Of a stretch of 64,000 nt of DNA, positions 52,744-61,733 are shown piece by piece. The stretch covers positions 1 to 64,000 of the forward strand of contig NZ_ASTG01000025.1 in NCBI RefSeq assembly GCF_000412635.1, read 5' to 3'. Origin of the DNA: Sphingobium bisphenolivorans. Lineage in GTDB: Bacteria; Pseudomonadota; Alphaproteobacteria; Sphingomonadales; Sphingomonadaceae. Each line of letters opens with the position of its first letter. Position 1 is the stretch's first letter. The notes beneath the pieces are model-generated. The model was not told where the DNA came from and did no database searches. It saw nothing but the letters and a program-made list of their open reading frames with translations. The position numbers and the translations under genes are program-made.

Positions 52744-55293
52744 ATGCAGCTTGTCATCGTTGAATCGCCGGCCAAGGCGAAGACCATCGAAAAATATCTG
52801 GGCGGCGACTTTCACGTCCTCGCCAGCTATGGTCATATCCGCGACCTGCCGCCCAAGGATGGGTCGGTGGACCCTGACGCGGGCTTTGCCATGCAGTGGG
52901 AGAATTATGGCGACAAGGGCAAGCAGCTCAAGGCCATCACTGATGAGGCCAAGAAAGCCACGCGCCTGATCCTGGCGACCGACCCTGATCGCGAGGGAGA
53001 GGCGATCAGCTGGCATGTGCAGGAGGTGCTGCGCGCCAAGAAGGCGCTGCCGCAGAAGGTCGATCGCGTGACATTCAACGCGATCACCAAGCAGGCGGTG
53101 ACAGAGGCGATGGCGCAGCCGCGTGCATTGGACGAGGATCTGATCGATGCCTATCGGGCGCGGCGGGCGCTCGACTATCTGGTGGGCTTCACCTTGTCGC
53201 CGGTGCTGTGGCGCAAGCTGCCCGGCGCCAAGTCGGCGGGGCGTGTGCAGTCCGTCGCATTGCGATTGGTGGTGGAGCGCGAGCGCGAGATCGAAAGCTT
53301 CGTGCCGCAGGAATATTGGTCCGTCGCGGCCGAGATGGAGCAGGCGGGGCAGGGCTTTACCGCACGGCTGGTGCGCTGGCGCGGCGAGAAGATCGAGCGG
53401 CTGACCATCGGCAAGGAAGGCGACGCCATGGCCGCGAAGGCGGACGTGGAGGCAGGGCGCTTCACGGTCGAGAAGGTCGAGACGAAGCCGGTTTCGCGCA
53501 ACCCTCCGCCGCCGTTCACGACGTCTACGTTGCAACAGGAAGCGGCGCGCAAGCTCGGCTTTTCGGCCAGCCACACCATGCGGGTCGCGCAGCAGCTCTA
53601 CGAGGACGGCGCGATCACCTACATGCGTACCGACGGCGTGCAGATGGACGGCAGCGCCATTTCCGCTGCGCGCAAGGCGATCGCGGAGCGCTATGACGGC
53701 GGCTATCTGCCGGAAAAGCCGCGCCAGTATCAGACCAAGGCGAAGAATGCGCAGGAAGCGCACGAGGCCATCCGCCCGACCGAATTCCATCGCGACAAGG
53801 TGGGCGGCGGCGATCATGCGCGCCTCTACGACCTGATCTTCAAGCGCGCGCTAGCGAGCCAGATGGCTTCGGCGCGGCTGGAGCGGACGACGATCGATCT
53901 GGTGGACGGTACGGGACAGCATGGCCTGCGCGCGACCGGTCAGGTGGTGATCTTCCCCGGCTTTCTCGCGCTCTACGAAGAGGGCCGGGACGACAGCGAG
54001 GACGATGATTCCAAGCTGCTGCCGCGCATGGCGCAGGGCGACGCGCCGGCCAAGAAGAAGGTGACGGCGGAGCAGCATTTCACCCAGCCGCCGCCGCGTT
54101 ACTCCGAAGCGTCCCTGGTCAAGAAGCTGGAGGAATTGGGGATCGGACGGCCGTCCACCTATGCTTCCACGCTTCAGGTGCTGAAGGACCGCGACTATGT
54201 GCGGATCGAGAAGAACCGCTTTTTCGCGGAGGAGAGCGGGCGGCTGGTGACGGCCTTCCTGGAGCGCTTCTTCGAACGCTATGTGTCCTATGACTTCACG
54301 GCTGGGCTCGAGGAGGAATTGGACGATATTTCCGGCGGCCGGGCGCAGTGGCAGGCGGTGCTGGAGGCCTTCTGGCGCGACTTCAAGCCCAAGACCGCCG
54401 AGGTCATGGAGCAGAAGCCCTCGGACATCACGGCGGAACTCGACAAATTTCTGGAGCCGATGCTGTTTCCGCCCAAGGCTGACGGGTCCAACCCGCGCGC
54501 CTGCCCGATGTGCGGCGATGGGCAGCTGTCATTGCGTGGCGGGCGCTTTGGCGCATTCATCGCCTGCTCCAACTATCCCGAGTGCAAATACACGCGCAAA
54601 TTCGGCCAGCCGGGCGGCAAGGAGGGTGAAGATACAGGGCCGGAGGTGCTGGGGCAGCATCCGGAGACGGGCCAGGACATCGTCAAGAAGTCGGGCCGCT
54701 TTGGTCCCTATATCGAGATGGGCGAAGGCAAGGGCGCGAAGCGCGGCTCCATTCCGCGCGACCTGCCCGATGGGGAATTGACGCTCGACTGGGCGGTGAA
54801 GCTGCTGAGCCTGCCGCGTGAGGTCGGGCTGCACCCGGAAACAGGCAAGCCGATCGTGGCGAATATCGGACGCTTCGGACCCTATCTGCTGCATGACGGC
54901 AAATATGGGCGCTTATCCTCCACCGCCGAGATTTTCGAGGTGGGGATGAACAGCGCCGTCGCGAAGCTGGCCGACGCTGCGAACAAGGGTGGGCGGGGCG
55001 CGTCGTCACGCGAACCTTTGAAGGTGCTCGGCAAGCATCCGCGCACGGAGGCGGAGATCAAGCTGATGGCGGGGCGCTACGGGCCTTATGTGACCGATGG
55101 CACGACGAACGCGACCCTGCCCAAGACGATCGAGCAGGATGCCCTGACGCTGGAGGAAGCTGCGCAGTTGATCGACGCGCGGGCTGCGGCGGCGCCGGCG
55201 AAGAAGGGGAAGAAGGCGCCCGCGAAAAAGGCCGCGGCGAAGAAGCCTGCTACCAAGAAGGCGCCGGCGAAGAAGAAGGCGGCGGCGGAGTAA
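52744..55293 (+). CDS. topA: DNA topoisomerase I
   Basis: Type IA topoisomerase that relaxes negative supercoils. The 849 residues show the TOPRIM domain (LVIVESPAKAKTIEKYL, DPDREGEAISWH), the catalytic Tyr in TYMRTDG near residue 296, KNAQEAHEAIRPT and GIGRPSTYAS. The C-terminus has one complete four-cysteine zinc ribbon (CPMCGDG...CSNYPEC), further zinc-ribbon-like repeats that have lost their cysteines, and a Lys/Ala/Pro-rich tail of about 40 residues of the kind seen in sphingomonads. ATG at 52744 follows AACCGGGGC. Confidence 0.95.
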   Translation: MQLVIVESPAKAKTIEKYLGGDFHVLASYGHIRDLPPKDGSVDPDAGFAMQWENYGDKGKQLKAITDEAKKATRLILATDPDREGEAISWHVQEVLRAKKALPQKVDRVTFNAITKQAVTEAMAQPRALDEDLIDAYRARRALDYLVGFTLSPVLWRKLPGAKSAGRVQSVALRLVVEREREIESFVPQEYWSVAAEMEQAGQGFTARLVRWRGEKIERLTIGKEGDAMAAKADVEAGRFTVEKVETKPVSRNPPPPFTTSTLQQEAARKLGFSASHTMRVAQQLYEDGAITYMRTDGVQMDGSAISAARKAIAERYDGGYLPEKPRQYQTKAKNAQEAHEAIRPTEFHRDKVGGGDHARLYDLIFKRALASQMASARLERTTIDLVDGTGQHGLRATGQVVIFPGFLALYEEGRDDSEDDDSKLLPRMAQGDAPAKKKVTAEQHFTQPPPRYSEASLVKKLEELGIGRPSTYASTLQVLKDRDYVRIEKNRFFAEESGRLVTAFLERFFERYVSYDFTAGLEEELDDISGGRAQWQAVLEAFWRDFKPKTAEVMEQKPSDITAELDKFLEPMLFPPKADGSNPRACPMCGDGQLSLRGGRFGAFIACSNYPECKYTRKFGQPGGKEGEDTGPEVLGQHPETGQDIVKKSGRFGPYIEMGEGKGAKRGSIPRDLPDGELTLDWAVKLLSLPREVGLHPETGKPIVANIGRFGPYLLHDGKYGRLSSTAEIFEVGMNSAVAKLADAANKGGRGASSREPLKVLGKHPRTEAEIKLMAGRYGPYVTDGTTNATLPKTIEQDALTLEEAAQLIDARAAAAPAKKGKKAPAKKAAAKKPATKKAPAKKKAAAE

Positions 55294-55299
55294 ACCGCC

Positions 55300-55329
55300 C
55301 CGTCATCCCCGCCTGTGCGGGAATGACGG
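55300..55329. repeat. Palindrome between topA and era
   Basis: CCGTCATCCCCGC/GCGGGAATGACGG form a 13-bp stem with one mismatch and a four-base loop. It lies between convergent genes and may end both transcripts, but no U-run follows. The GTCATCCCCGC core is shared with the repeat at 43746. Confidence 0.75.
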
Positions 55330-55350
55330 CGACAGATCGGGTGGAGTGAG

Positions 55351-56259
55351 TTACTCCACCCAATCCAGACCTATGTCGCGGTAGATGAACCGGTCGTCCT
55401 CCCAATCTTCCTTCACTTTGACGTGAAGATAGAGGTGGACCTTGACGCCGAGCAGGCTCGCCAGTTCGGCGCGGGCCTTGGAGCCGATTTCCTTCAGGCG
55501 CTGCCCACCCTTGCCCAGCACGATGGCGCGCTGGCTGGAGCGGCCTACCAAGATCTGCTGGTGAATCTCGACCGAGCCATCTTCGCGCTCGCTATATTTC
55601 TCCGTATCGACGGCGGCGGCATAGGGGAGTTCGGCGTGAAGCTGGTGGTATAGCTGCTCGCGCGTGATTTCTGCCGCCAGCATCCGGTCGGTGGCGTCGG
55701 AAACCTGATCTTCCGGGAAGTGCCATGGGCCTTCGGGCATGGCGGCGGCGAAGGCGGACTTAAGTTCGGCTAACCCGTCACCGGTCGCGGCGGAGACGAA
55801 GAACGTCTCTGCAATGTCGAGCTGCTCATAAAGGCGCTGGGTGTGGACCAGCAGCTTTTCCTTTATGGCGATGTCGACCTTGTTGAGGATCAGCCATTTC
55901 CTTTCCGGGCGCGCGGCGAGCGCGCTGATGATCGGCTCCATCTTGGCGCCTAGGCCTGCCTTCCCATCGACGACCAGCGCGATCAGGTCCGCACCCTGCG
56001 CTCCGCCCCATGCGGCCTGCACCATGGCGCGATCGAGCCGGCGCTTGGGCGCGAAAATGCCGGGCGTATCGACCAGCACCATCTGCGCATCACCCTCGAT
56101 TGCCACGCCCATGACGCGGGTGCGGGTGGTCTGCGCCTTGGGGCTGGTGATCGCCACCTTCTGGCCGACAAGCGCGTTCACCAGCGTGGATTTGCCGGCA
56201 TTGGGGGCGCCGACGACGGCAATGACGCCGCAGCGTTGATTATGAAGATCGATTGTCAA
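55351..56259 (-). CDS. era: GTPase Era
   Basis: Ribosome-assembly GTPase that binds the 3' end of 16S rRNA. The 302 residues have G1 GAPNAGKSTLVN, G2 TSPKAQTTRTRV, G3 DTPGIF, G4 NKVD and a C-terminal KH domain (residues about 215-295; VGRSSQRAIVLGKGGQRLKEIG in two parts). It ends the lepB-rnc-era run; a palindromic repeat lies between rnc and era. Confidence 0.96.
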   Translation of the reverse strand: MTIDLHNQRCGVIAVVGAPNAGKSTLVNALVGQKVAITSPKAQTTRTRVMGVAIEGDAQMVLVDTPGIFAPKRRLDRAMVQAAWGGAQGADLIALVVDGKAGLGAKMEPIISALAARPERKWLILNKVDIAIKEKLLVHTQRLYEQLDIAETFFVSAATGDGLAELKSAFAAAMPEGPWHFPEDQVSDATDRMLAAEITREQLYHQLHAELPYAAAVDTEKYSEREDGSVEIHQQILVGRSSQRAIVLGKGGQRLKEIGSKARAELASLLGVKVHLYLHVKVKEDWEDDRFIYRDIGLDWVE

Positions 56260-56283
56260 ACTCGCTCCGTGGGATCGTTCGGG

Positions 56284-56344
56284 GTGCTCCTGCGAAAGGA
56301 TGAGCCCAGGTCAGACGGCAGGGCTCCTGCCTTCGCAGGAGCAC
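56284..56344. repeat. 24-bp palindromic repeat between rnc and era
   Basis: Arms GTGCTCCTGCGAAAGG... (56284-56307) and its near reverse complement (56321-56344) match at about 21 of 24 positions. It sits in the 105-base gap of a co-directional pair, so the mRNA carries a long hairpin, a possible RNase III substrate beside the rnc gene. Confidence 0.85.
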
Positions 56345-56364
56345 GGCATAGCATAAAAAAGGGG

Positions 56365-57036
56365 TCAGCCCCCAAGCTTCTCCAACAGCGCCTTCGCCGC
56401 CGCCGTTTCCGCTTCCTGCTTCGAGCCACCCGTGGCGCTTGCCTCGCCTGCCCCCTTGATGCTCACCGTCACCGTGAAACGCAACGCATGATGTGGGCCG
56501 GAGCGGTCGGTCATTGCATATTCGGGAGGCTTGCGCCGGTTGGCGGCAGCCCATTCCTGGAGGGCGGACTTGGGATGCTTGGGTGCGCTCGCCTGCGTAT
56601 CGACGCGATCGGCCCAGAGGCGACGAACGAGAGTGCGTGCCTCTTCCAGCCCGCCCTCCAGATAGAGCGCGCCGATCAGCGCCTCCATCACGTCGCCCAG
56701 CACATTGTCACTGTCGGCCGCGCCGTCGTCGCGAGCCTGCTTGCCGAGCACGAGGTGCGCCGGCACTCCGGCGGAGCGGGCGACCTCCGCGCAGGTTTCG
56801 CCCGACACCAGCGCGTTGAAGCGGCGGGACAGCTTGCCTTCGGGCTCCGCCGCGAACCGGTCGTAGAGCCACTCGCCGATTAGCAGGCCGAGGATGCGGT
56901 CGCCGAGAAACTCCAGCCGCTCATAATTCGCCGCATTCGCGCTGCCGTGGGTCAGCGCTTGCGCGAACGCCTCCGGACGTGTCGGCTCCCGGCCGATCAG
57001 CGCCTTGAGCCAGGCATCCGTGTCGGGCCTTGTCAA
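56365..57036 (-). CDS. rnc: Ribonuclease III
   Basis: Double-strand-specific endonuclease for rRNA and sRNA processing. The RNase III domain holds the signature ERLEFLGDRILGLLI near residue 40 and DVMEALIGALYLEGG; the dsRNA-binding domain is at about 150-222 (ALQEWAAANRRKPPEY, GGSKQEAETAAAKALL). I take the TTG at 57036 as start (223 residues), since it overlaps the lepB stop (TTGA) and GGGGAAGG stands just before; the ATG at 57078 would lie inside lepB. Confidence 0.93.
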   Translation of the reverse strand: MTRPDTDAWLKALIGREPTRPEAFAQALTHGSANAANYERLEFLGDRILGLLIGEWLYDRFAAEPEGKLSRRFNALVSGETCAEVARSAGVPAHLVLGKQARDDGAADSDNVLGDVMEALIGALYLEGGLEEARTLVRRLWADRVDTQASAPKHPKSALQEWAAANRRKPPEYAMTDRSGPHHALRFTVTVSIKGAGEASATGGSKQEAETAAAKALLEKLGG

Positions 57037-57857
57037 AAGCCTTCCCCGATGCGGCTCCAGCGCGCGGCGGAAACCCAAGTCCAGGGCAGCAACCAGTTAG
57101 CGCTGCCGTCGGTCGAGAAGACCGAGATCATCGCCTTGCCGACGAGATTTTCCTCCGGAACCAAACCGATGCCGCCGCCGTCCACGGCCGGGAAGCGGCT
57201 GTCTGCGCTGCGGTCGCGATTGTCGCCCATCATGAAGAGATGGCCTTCTGGCACGACGACCGTATCGCGATCATCGGCGGCGCCATCCGGCACAAGGTCC
57301 AGGACGTTGTAGCTCTTGCCGCCCGGGAGCGTTTCGCGGAACTGAGGATAGCGGCACTGGCGGCCGCCATCGGGCGCGCGCTCTTCGAAATTCGGGCGAT
57401 AGCAGGGGGAGGGGCTGCCTTCCTTCGCGGCGGCAGCCTGCATATTCGCGGTCACCGGGATGACGAGATCCGCCACCTTCTGCTTGGGGATCGCCTGACC
57501 GTTCAGATAGACGGTGCCGGCCCGGACCGAGATCATGTCGCCCGGCAGGCCGATCACGCGCTTGATATAGTCGTTCTTCTGGTTCGGCGGCGCCTTGAAC
57601 ACGACGACATCGCCGCGCTCCGGCGTCGAGGGGAAAATGCGTCCGGGGATCAGCGGCAGGCCGAAGGGGAGGGAATAGCGCGAGTAGCCATAGGGCCATT
57701 TCGCCACCAGCAGATAGTCGCCGATCAGGAGGCGCGGCTGCATCGATTCCGACGGGATGTTGAAGGGCGACACGATGAAGCTGCGCAGGACGAAGACGAA
57801 CACCGCCAGCTTTGCGAGAAACCAGAGGAAATCCCGCGTTTCGGATTTTGCGCTCAT
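57033..57857 (-). CDS. lepB: Signal peptidase I
   Basis: Inner-membrane serine/lysine protease that removes signal peptides. The 274 residues start with a short cytoplasmic part and one membrane segment (FLWFLAKLAVFVFVLRSFI). The catalytic Ser is in PSESMQPRLL, the catalytic Lys in KRVIGLPGD, and the C-terminal box is MMGDNRDRSADSR. It is followed by rnc (overlap) and era, a common order; acpS and pdxJ, often just upstream in relatives, are not present. It is divergent from pgi; the 174-base gap holds no other gene. Confidence 0.95.
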   Translation of the reverse strand: MSAKSETRDFLWFLAKLAVFVFVLRSFIVSPFNIPSESMQPRLLIGDYLLVAKWPYGYSRYSLPFGLPLIPGRIFPSTPERGDVVVFKAPPNQKNDYIKRVIGLPGDMISVRAGTVYLNGQAIPKQKVADLVIPVTANMQAAAAKEGSPSPCYRPNFEERAPDGGRQCRYPQFRETLPGGKSYNVLDLVPDGAADDRDTVVVPEGHLFMMGDNRDRSADSRFPAVDGGGIGLVPEENLVGKAMISVFSTDGSANWLLPWTWVSAARWSRIGEGF

Positions 57858-58031
57858 GCTTGGTCGTCTTTTCCTTCAATCTGCCCTAAAATCAGGCCGT
57901 CGCGGCTTTTGCGGCCTTGGAAAGGCGGCGTCAAGCGCGCCAGGCGGTGCAATGCAGCGCCGACTTGACTAAGAAGAACAAGAATCGACAGGTGCAGCGT
58001 CGGTATCGATCAACGGCAAAAGGATAAATTC

Positions 58032-59537
58032 ATGTCCAGCCCTGCACTGGCGGCGCTTTCTGCGCTGCCCCAGGCCGAACTCAAGACGATCTTCACCAGC
58101 GATCCGGATCGGCTCTCCAAATTCACGCTGCGGCAGGGGCCGATCCGTTTCGACTGGTCGAAGACGCATCTGACCAGCGAGCTGCTAGACGGCTTTTTGA
58201 AGCTGGCCGAGGAGAAAGGCTTTGCCGAGCAGCGGGATGCCCTCTTCGCCGGGGAGGCCGTCAATAATACGGAGGGCCGGGCGGCGGAGCATCCTGCCGA
58301 GCGCGGCGAAGGCAATCCCGACAGCGTGGCGCGGGCGAAGATGTTTCATTCGCGCATGCGCGCTCTGATCGACGCCATCGAGGCGGAGGCACTCGGGGCT
58401 ATCCGCCATATCCTGCATATCGGCATCGGTGGGTCGGCGCTGGGTCCTGACCTCATCATCGACGCGCTCGATGGCGATGGCGCGCGCTATGATGTCGCCA
58501 TCGTATCTAATGTGGACGGCACGGCGCTGGAAAAGGCCTTTTCCCGTTTCGATCCCGCGGCGACGCTCATAGCCGTGGCGTCCAAGACGTTCACGACCAC
58601 CGAAACCATGCTGAACGCTGCAAGCGCGATCAACTGGATGGTCGAGGCAGGGGTCGAGGACCCCTATGGCCGTGTCATCGCCCTGACGGCATCGCCGGAA
58701 AAGGCGATCGAATGGGGCGTCGATGAAACGCGCATCCTGCCTTTTTCCGAGAGCGTCGGCGGGCGCTATTCGCTTTGGTCCTCGATCGGCTTTCCGGCCG
58801 CTCTGGCGCTGGGCTGGGACGCGTTTGAAAGCCTGCTTGAAGGCGCGGCAGCGATGGACCGGCATTTCCGGCTTGCCGAGCCCAAGGCGAACGCGCCGCT
58901 GATCGCGGCCTTTGTCGATCAATATTATGCGCGGGTGCTGGGGTGCCAGACGCGTGCGCTGTTCGCCTATGACGAGCGGCTGCGGCTGCTGCCTTCCTAT
59001 CTCCAGCAGCTGGAGATGGAGAGCAACGGCAAGAGCGTCACCCGCGACGGAGCGCCCGCGGACGGGCCGACAGCGCCGATCACATGGGGCGGCGTCGGCA
59101 CTGACGCGCAGCATGCGGTGTTCCAGCTATTGCATCAGGGTACGGTCCTAACGCCGGTCGAGTTCATCGCCTCGATCGAGCCGGGGCATGCGCTCGATCC
59201 GGCGCACCACCGCGCGCTGCTGGTCAATTGCTTTGCGCAAGGCGCTGCCCTCATGAAGGGCAAGGAGAATGAGGCCGATCCGGCGCGCGCCTATCCCGGT
59301 AACCGGCCCTCGACGACCATTCTGCTTGAGGATGTGACGCCCGATGTGCTGGGCGGACTGATCGCCTTCTATGAGCACCGCACCTTCGCCAATGCCGTGC
59401 TGATGGGCATCAATCCGTTCGACCAGTTCGGCGTCGAGTTGGGCAAGGAGATCGCCAGGTCGATCGAGGCGGAAGGACCAAAGGGCTTCGATCCGTCTAC
59501 CATGGCGCTGATCGAACTGGCGTTGGGCGGAGCCTGA
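58032..59537 (+). CDS. pgi: Glucose-6-phosphate isomerase
   Basis: Interconverts glucose 6-phosphate and fructose 6-phosphate; in organisms with the Entner-Doudoroff route it serves mainly gluconeogenesis and hexose cycling. The 501 residues include GIGGSALGPDLI near residue 135, the phosphate-binding SKTFTTTETM, GGRYSLWSSIGFP, the catalytic Glu region ESNGKSVTRDG and the His in HQGT. This is somewhat shorter than E. coli Pgi (549) and typical for alphaproteobacteria. Confidence 0.95.
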   Translation: MSSPALAALSALPQAELKTIFTSDPDRLSKFTLRQGPIRFDWSKTHLTSELLDGFLKLAEEKGFAEQRDALFAGEAVNNTEGRAAEHPAERGEGNPDSVARAKMFHSRMRALIDAIEAEALGAIRHILHIGIGGSALGPDLIIDALDGDGARYDVAIVSNVDGTALEKAFSRFDPAATLIAVASKTFTTTETMLNAASAINWMVEAGVEDPYGRVIALTASPEKAIEWGVDETRILPFSESVGGRYSLWSSIGFPAALALGWDAFESLLEGAAAMDRHFRLAEPKANAPLIAAFVDQYYARVLGCQTRALFAYDERLRLLPSYLQQLEMESNGKSVTRDGAPADGPTAPITWGGVGTDAQHAVFQLLHQGTVLTPVEFIASIEPGHALDPAHHRALLVNCFAQGAALMKGKENEADPARAYPGNRPSTTILLEDVTPDVLGGLIAFYEHRTFANAVLMGINPFDQFGVELGKEIARSIEAEGPKGFDPSTMALIELALGGA

Positions 59538-59604
59538 GCGCAAAACTCGTTTGTAACTCCGCTGGGTAGCAGCCATATGGGCGCCAATCCCAGCGGAGGC
59601 GTGA

Positions 59605-60951
59605 ATGAGCGACTATGACTTCGACCTGTTCGTGATCGGCGCTGGGTCGGGCGGCGTGCGGGCTTCGCGCGTCGCTGCCGCCCATGGCGCGAAAGTCGCG
59701 GTAGCGGAGGAATATCGCGTCGGCGGCACCTGCGTCATTCGCGGATGTGTGCCCAAGAAGCTGCTCATCTACGGCGCCCATTTCGCCGAGGACCTGAAGG
59801 ATGCGCGGCGCTTCGGCTGGAACGTACCCGACTGCGGCTTCGAATGGACGACGCTGCGCGACAATGTGCTGGCAGACGTGGACCGGCTGGAGGGCCTCTA
59901 CAAGAATACGCTCGACAGCCATAAGGTTGAGCTGATCGCCGATCGGGCCACGATCGTCGGGCCGCACAAGGTCAAGCTCGGTAGCGGGCGGGAAGTCAGC
60001 GCGAAATATATATTGATCGCGACAGGAGCATGGCCGCTGATTCCGGAGGTCGAGGGCGCGGAGCATGGCGTCACCTCCAACGAAGTGTTCCACCTGGAGG
60101 AATGCCCGAAGCGGATCGTGATCGTCGGCGGCGGCTATATCGCCAATGAATTTGCCGGCATCTTCCACCAGTTCGGCAGCCATGTGACGATCGTGAACCG
60201 GTCGGCCACGCTGCTGCGCGGCTATGACGAGCAGATCCGCGACCGCCTGCTCCAAATCTCGACGATGAAGGGCATCAATTTCCGCTTCCACGCGGAGATG
60301 GAGAAGATCGAGAAGAATGAGGACGGAACGCTGTGCGTCCGCTTCAAGAATGGCGATCCCGTCGCCTGCGACCTGCTGGTTTTCGCGACCGGGCGCAAAC
60401 CCAATGTCGAGGGGCTGGGGCTGGAGAATGTCGGCGTCGAACTGAACGAGAAGGGCGCAATCAAGGTCGATGACTATAGCCGCACCAATGTCGAAAGCAT
60501 CTATGCGGTGGGCGACGTCACCGACCGGCTGCAACTGACGCCGGTGGCCATCCGGGAAGGCCATGCCTTCGCCGACACGGTGTTCGGCGACAATCCGCGC
60601 ACGGTCGACTATCATTGCGTGCCCTCGGCCGTGTTCAGCCATCCGCCGCTTGCGGGCGTGGGCCTTACCGAAGCGCAGGCGAAGAACAAGTTGGGGACGG
60701 TGAAGGTCTATACGTCCGACTTCCGCCCGATGAAGAATGTGCTCGCCGGGCGCGACGAGCGGGCGCTCTACAAGATGGTGGTGGACGCAACGACCAACAG
60801 GGTGGTCGGACTGCACATGATCGGCCCGGACGCGCCGGAGATATTGCAGGCGGCCGCAGTGGCGGTGAAGGCCGGTCTTACCAAGCAGGAATTTGACGAC
60901 ACGGTCGCGCTGCACCCCAGCATGGCCGAGGAACTGGTGCTGCTGAAATAG
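59605..60951 (+). CDS. gor: Glutathione-disulfide reductase
   Basis: NADPH-dependent flavoenzyme that regenerates GSH. The 448 residues have the FAD motif VIGAGSGGVRASRVAA, the redox disulfide GGTCVIRGCVPKKL, the NADPH motif IVGGGYIANEFAGIF and a C-terminal HPSMAEELV with the catalytic His. Length and plant/alphaproteobacterial-type features agree with Gor rather than trypanothione or mercuric reductase. It starts 67 bases after pgi and may be co-transcribed. Its stop is one base from the convergent dioxygenase stop. Confidence 0.94.
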   Translation: MSDYDFDLFVIGAGSGGVRASRVAAAHGAKVAVAEEYRVGGTCVIRGCVPKKLLIYGAHFAEDLKDARRFGWNVPDCGFEWTTLRDNVLADVDRLEGLYKNTLDSHKVELIADRATIVGPHKVKLGSGREVSAKYILIATGAWPLIPEVEGAEHGVTSNEVFHLEECPKRIVIVGGGYIANEFAGIFHQFGSHVTIVNRSATLLRGYDEQIRDRLLQISTMKGINFRFHAEMEKIEKNEDGTLCVRFKNGDPVACDLLVFATGRKPNVEGLGLENVGVELNEKGAIKVDDYSRTNVESIYAVGDVTDRLQLTPVAIREGHAFADTVFGDNPRTVDYHCVPSAVFSHPPLAGVGLTEAQAKNKLGTVKVYTSDFRPMKNVLAGRDERALYKMVVDATTNRVVGLHMIGPDAPEILQAAAVAVKAGLTKQEFDDTVALHPSMAEELVLLK

Positions 60952-60952
60952 C

Positions 60953-61672
60953 TCAGCGATCCGCGACGAAGGTGACGACCAGCGCATCGCGCCAAGCCGG
61001 GCGGGATGGATCGAGCGGGTGGATTTCGGTGACCCCGTGCAGGATGCGATGGTCGTCCAGCAGCACGGCGTCGCCCGGCGCGGCGAGCGTGAATTCACCC
61101 AGCGCGCCGCCTTCGGGCGCGCCGATCCGGGTCACGCCCTCCCGCACATTGCGACGCTCGATCAGCATCACGAACACCCAGTCGACACCATCGCGGTGCA
61201 TGCCTTCGGGTGTCGGCCGCCCGAGTTCGCCCGCCTGCGCCTCGATCCGGAACTGATGCGCCTCCACATGCTGAGGGCCCGCCATATCGAAGGCGGCGGC
61301 GCAGAGGGTGAAGATCGCCTGCATGACCGGATTGTCGATGCTGCTTTGCTCGATCGGATCGAACCAACGCTGCACGTCACCGTTCAGCGGGTTATAGTCG
61401 CGGCTCTGGAAATGAGGCTGATGCGGTTTGCGGATGAAGGCGCCCCCGTCGAACGCGAAGCTCGCATGGCGACGCCGGCGGTATCGCCCGCCGTCAGCCA
61501 TATAGAGGTCGGGGCCAAGATCGCCCCAGCTGCGAGCGAACCGGTCCCAGTCAGCCGGATCGGGAGCCAGCAGGGGGAGAACTTCGCTGCCCTCGAGACG
61601 AATATAGCCGGTGGCGGCGATCTCGCCTCTCAGCGCGGCAAGATCGGGGCGAATGGGGCTGTGCTGCATCAT
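60953..61672 (-). CDS. 2-oxoglutarate/Fe(II) dioxygenase (PF10014-like)
   Basis: A 239-residue protein of the 2OG-Fe dioxygenase family that contains bacterial L-isoleucine 4-hydroxylase. The Fe ligands look complete: His-x-Asp in GMHRDGVDWVF near residue 155 and the distal His in DDHRILHGVTEI near 213, with the 2-oxoglutarate Arg downstream (DPSRPAWRD). Substrate is unknown; hydroxylation of a free amino acid is the family precedent. Start is one of two ATGs at 61672/61669; an ATG at 61705 is possible. It is alone on its strand, between gor and pccR. Confidence 0.8.
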   Translation of the reverse strand: MMQHSPIRPDLAALRGEIAATGYIRLEGSEVLPLLAPDPADWDRFARSWGDLGPDLYMADGGRYRRRRHASFAFDGGAFIRKPHQPHFQSRDYNPLNGDVQRWFDPIEQSSIDNPVMQAIFTLCAAAFDMAGPQHVEAHQFRIEAQAGELGRPTPEGMHRDGVDWVFVMLIERRNVREGVTRIGAPEGGALGEFTLAAPGDAVLLDDHRILHGVTEIHPLDPSRPAWRDALVVTFVADR

Positions 61673-61733
61673 GGGAGGCGAGCCTAGCCCACCCCAACCA
61701 TGCACAACAGGGCCAGTTTACCGGCAGTGGGCG

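Noticed and set aside
51333-52787. 484-codon minus-strand frame opposite dprA
   Set aside because: Shadow frame of dprA with low-complexity Arg/His content.
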